Made by a program: the position numbers and the translations under genes. Below the pieces are notes generated by a model, which was not told the DNA's origin, made no database searches, and worked only from the letters and a program-made list of their open reading frames with translations. A stretch of 24,203 nt of DNA from positions 1 through 24,203 of the IMG/VR virus record IMGVR_UViG_3300037247_001715; one strand, given 5' to 3'. Of this stretch, positions 23,068 to 24,203 are shown one piece after another (the first letter of the stretch is position 1; every line of letters begins with the position of its first letter). The stretch is from a virus.

Positions 23068-23317
23068 GGATCGCCACCGCCATTCTCACGTCGCCGGGAT
23101 GGAGGACCGAGAGCCGGTTGTTGTTATCCAGACCCACCAATCGGCCGCAGGTAGGACAGGCGTACGCAATGCGGGTCACACAGGAGCCCTGTACACGTAC
23201 AGTTTTCCCGCAGTTCTCGCAAACGAAGGATCGCTCACGCTGCGGCGGCCGGTTACAGGCTCGCGTTACACTTCGGAGCCCCCTATCGGTCTCGATTGAT
23301 AGCACATCCACTATCAT
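23060..23317 (-). CDS. Small zinc-ribbon protein
   Basis: An 85-residue protein with two CxxC knuckles, FVCENCGKTV (C33, C36) and YACPTCGRLV (C54, C57), about 18 residues apart, plus C46 between them. This is a typical zinc-ribbon arrangement, found in many small phage regulators and nucleic-acid-binding proteins. The rest is mixed, with a hydrophobic C-terminal end. The ATG at 23317 has no clear ribosome binding site, so the true start may be one of the in-frame GTG codons just downstream. The gene follows the 164-base gap and is therefore the first gene of the downstream cluster. Its stop overlaps the next start by eight bases (ATGCCTAG). Zinc binding is inferred from the cysteine spacing and the exact role is unknown. 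Confidence 0.7.
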   Translation of the reverse strand: MIVDVLSIETDRGLRSVTRACNRPPQRERSFVCENCGKTVRVQGSCVTRIAYACPTCGRLVGLDNNNRLSVLHPGDVRMAVAIHA

Positions 23318-23404
23318 AGTAAGACAGGGGCCGGGCGATATTACCCAATCGACACAATTCCTTTGCGGTCAAGGAGTTGTAGCAGATTTGGAACGAAACA
23401 GTGA

Positions 23405-23434
23405 GCCACGTGGCACTGGGCAATAGTACCCAGT
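23405..23434. promoter_or_regulatory. Two abutting palindromes in the intergenic gap (possible operator)
   Basis: The 164-base gap 23318-23481 holds no gene on either strand that I can support. It contains a perfect 10-base palindrome GCCACGTGGC at 23405-23414. Immediately next to it is an inverted repeat with 6-base arms, ACTGGG and CCCAGT, at 23415-23420 and 23429-23434, separated by eight bases. Neither hairpin is followed by a T-run, so an intrinsic terminator is unlikely. Dyad symmetry between a DNA-binding protein gene and the packaging genes is what an operator would look like. I found no convincing standard -35/-10 pair with normal spacing on the minus strand. Function is inferred from symmetry and position only. 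Confidence 0.4.
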
Positions 23435-23481
23435 TTTACGCAAGTACTGAAATGACAAGAAGTTACAGGACGCCAGTGGTT

Positions 23482-23754
23482 CTATGGGCGATCCTGGCGC
23501 CAATCGACCGCACGGAGGCCGAAAATCGCCATTTTGTCGCGAAATGTCCTCTCAGTGACGCCGAGCTGGCGCGCCGCTTCCCCGGGCGAGCCGTTCGCGC
23601 GCTTGAGTGCCGCGATGTACTCGCGTCTCTCGATTGCGCGGAGGGTGTGCTTGAGGGAACCAGTCGAAGGGGGCTTGGCTTCGAGCTCAGCGAGGATCTC
23701 CGTTATGTCCTCGACTCCATCCAGCTCGGTGTCGTCTGGATCCGGGCTGTCCAT
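23482..23754 (-). CDS. Fis-type helix-turn-helix DNA-binding protein
   Basis: A 90-residue protein. Residues 1-30 are acidic and probably flexible. Residues 34-82 match the Fis/NtrC C-terminal DNA-binding fold: a helix with AIERREYIAAL, then the helix-turn-helix NGSPGEAARQLGVTERTFRD, then a final KMAIFGL segment. Members of this fold bind DNA as dimers and act as architectural or transcriptional regulators. I chose the ATG at 23754, with GGAG ten bases upstream. A TTG at 23775 would add seven residues and overlap the previous gene. It has no AAA+ domain, so it is a stand-alone Fis-like protein and not a full sigma-54 activator. It lies directly before the only large intergenic gap, so control of the downstream late operon is a reasonable inference. 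A small-terminase-like role is an alternative. Confidence 0.8.
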   Translation of the reverse strand: MDSPDPDDTELDGVEDITEILAELEAKPPSTGSLKHTLRAIERREYIAALKRANGSPGEAARQLGVTERTFRDKMAIFGLRAVDWRQDRP

Positions 23755-23761
23755 CGGCAAG

Positions 23762-24049
23762 TTACTCCGCAGCAACGCCGCCGGGCCCCAGCTTAAGCGC
23801 GTCTCGAATGGCTTTCGCCCGCTCCCGATACTCCGCCGCCAACTTGGGATGCAACTCTTCGCAGGCCGTCGCTTTGCGGTTCAGCTCCACGGCCCAGCGC
23901 CAGGGTTGCCAGCCGTCAGGAACGAGTATCTGCCCACGTACACTCAGCGCAGTGTTTACGGGCCCCTGCTTGACAGCCATAGGCTGCGCATCGAAGATCG
24001 CCTTGCCTTCCTTGAACGAATCAGCTTTCGCCATTGGCGACTCAGGCAT
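23762..24049 (-). CDS. Hypothetical protein, 95 aa
   Basis: A 95-residue protein starting at an ATG preceded by GAGG about nine bases upstream. The C-terminal half is rich in Arg, Lys and Glu and reads as a helix (ELHPKLAAEYRERAKAIRDAL, approximately residues 64-84). The N-terminal half contains a short beta-like stretch around GQILVPDGWQPWRWAVELN. There is no signal peptide, membrane segment or cysteine motif. It overlaps the upstream partial gene by eight bases, and its end overlaps the region just before the Fis-type gene, consistent with co-transcription. I do not recognise the family. The position upstream of the packaging genes gives no firm clue to its role. Confidence 0.65.
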   Translation of the reverse strand: MPESPMAKADSFKEGKAIFDAQPMAVKQGPVNTALSVRGQILVPDGWQPWRWAVELNRKATACEELHPKLAAEYRERAKAIRDALKLGPGGVAAE

Positions 24050-24203
24050 CGCAACTCACCTCGGCCTGCGGAATCACCACGCGAACAGGGGCGCCAAAGT
24101 TCTCCGGCACTTCGATGTCGGCCATCGGGTAGCTGTCGAGGACTTCCCACTCGACGGTTTTTTCGAGCGCCTCGAATCGGATGCTTATATGGCGACCGAT
24201 CCA
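24042..24203 (-). CDS. 3' end of an unknown protein (partial)
   Basis: The last 53 codons of a gene whose start lies beyond the window edge. The frame is open from base 24203 to a TGA at 24044-24042. That stop lies within the first codons of the next gene, whose ATG is at 24049, so the two genes overlap by eight bases as expected inside an operon. The visible protein tail is mixed alpha/beta in character and moderately acidic, with segments such as IRFEALEKTVEWEVLDSYPM. I recognise no domain. It is reported because the frame is open to the edge, it uses the operon strand and its stop is coupled to the next start. The function is unknown. Confidence 0.6.
   Translation of the reverse strand, partial: WIGRHISIRFEALEKTVEWEVLDSYPMADIEVPENFGAPVRVVIPQAEVSCDA

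Noticed and set aside
23338-23372. Sigma-70-like promoter (TTGACC and TAATAT on the minus strand)
   Set aside because: The two boxes are 23 bases apart, too far for a normal promoter, and no better pair is seen.
23408-23425. Sigma-54-like promoter (TGGCAC on the plus strand)
   Set aside because: The downstream GC element is at the wrong distance, and no plus-strand gene follows.
23401-23796. Open frame of 131 codons on the plus strand across the gap and the Fis-type gene
   Set aside because: Most of it is antisense to the helix-turn-helix gene. It has no ribosome binding site and the protein looks like a shadow.
1-24203. CRISPR arrays, tRNA genes, insertion sequences and integrase attachment sites
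   Set aside because: I looked for repeat-spacer patterns, tRNA-like cloverleaf sequences, transposase motifs and recombinase motifs and saw none that I could support.

Overview
This window looks like the packaging and virion half of a tailed double-stranded DNA phage genome (or prophage) from a moderately GC-rich source. Every gene I can support is on the minus strand, so the genes run from high to low coordinates. They are tightly packed with short overlaps, and most have GGAG-type ribosome binding sites. I see no tRNA, integrase, replication or host-metabolism gene. There is no tape-measure gene. Instead there is a 760-residue portal of P22 size, two adaptor-like proteins, a beta-propeller-like neck protein, fibre proteins and glycine-rich ejection-like proteins. 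Together these point to a short-tailed (podovirus-type) particle. I cannot assign a host.

Layout in transcription order. (1) 24203-22525, pre-packaging region: the end of an unknown gene, a 95-residue unknown, a small Fis-type helix-turn-helix protein, then a 164-base gene-free gap with two abutting palindromes. After the gap come a zinc-ribbon protein and a 180-residue protein with a second Cys cluster, placed where a small terminase subunit would be expected. (2) 22556-20901: the large terminase (ATPase plus nuclease). (3) 20889-18110: two paralogous beta-rich proteins and a set of small proteins, including two that have one membrane segment plus a coiled coil. (4) 18086-13617, head module: portal, acidic scaffold-like protein, major capsid protein, and a possible weak hairpin terminator. 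(5) 13557-9370, head completion and neck: a beta-rich protein, two related adaptor-like proteins and a beta-propeller-like protein. (6) 9349-6288: three tandem paralogs, a 78-residue protein, then another paralogous pair. (7) 6291-1459: a 1280-residue tail fibre and three small proteins. (8) 1446-1: glycine-rich and Ala/Gln-rich proteins resembling internal virion or ejection proteins; the last one runs off the window.

How the genes fit together: TerL and a partner would pump DNA through the portal into a procapsid built from coat and scaffold. The adaptor and propeller proteins would close the neck, the fibres would attach to the host, and the ejection-like proteins would leave with the DNA. 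The Fis-type protein sits just before the only sizeable gap, so it may control this late operon.

The most unusual observation is in TerL. A 56-codon block carrying the signature that normally ends the nuclease domain (the DHTVDAVRY motif) lies between the first and second parts of that domain, in frame and bounded by a five-base repeat. This suggests a permuted nuclease. The second theme is repeated tandem duplication of virion genes (four separate sets).
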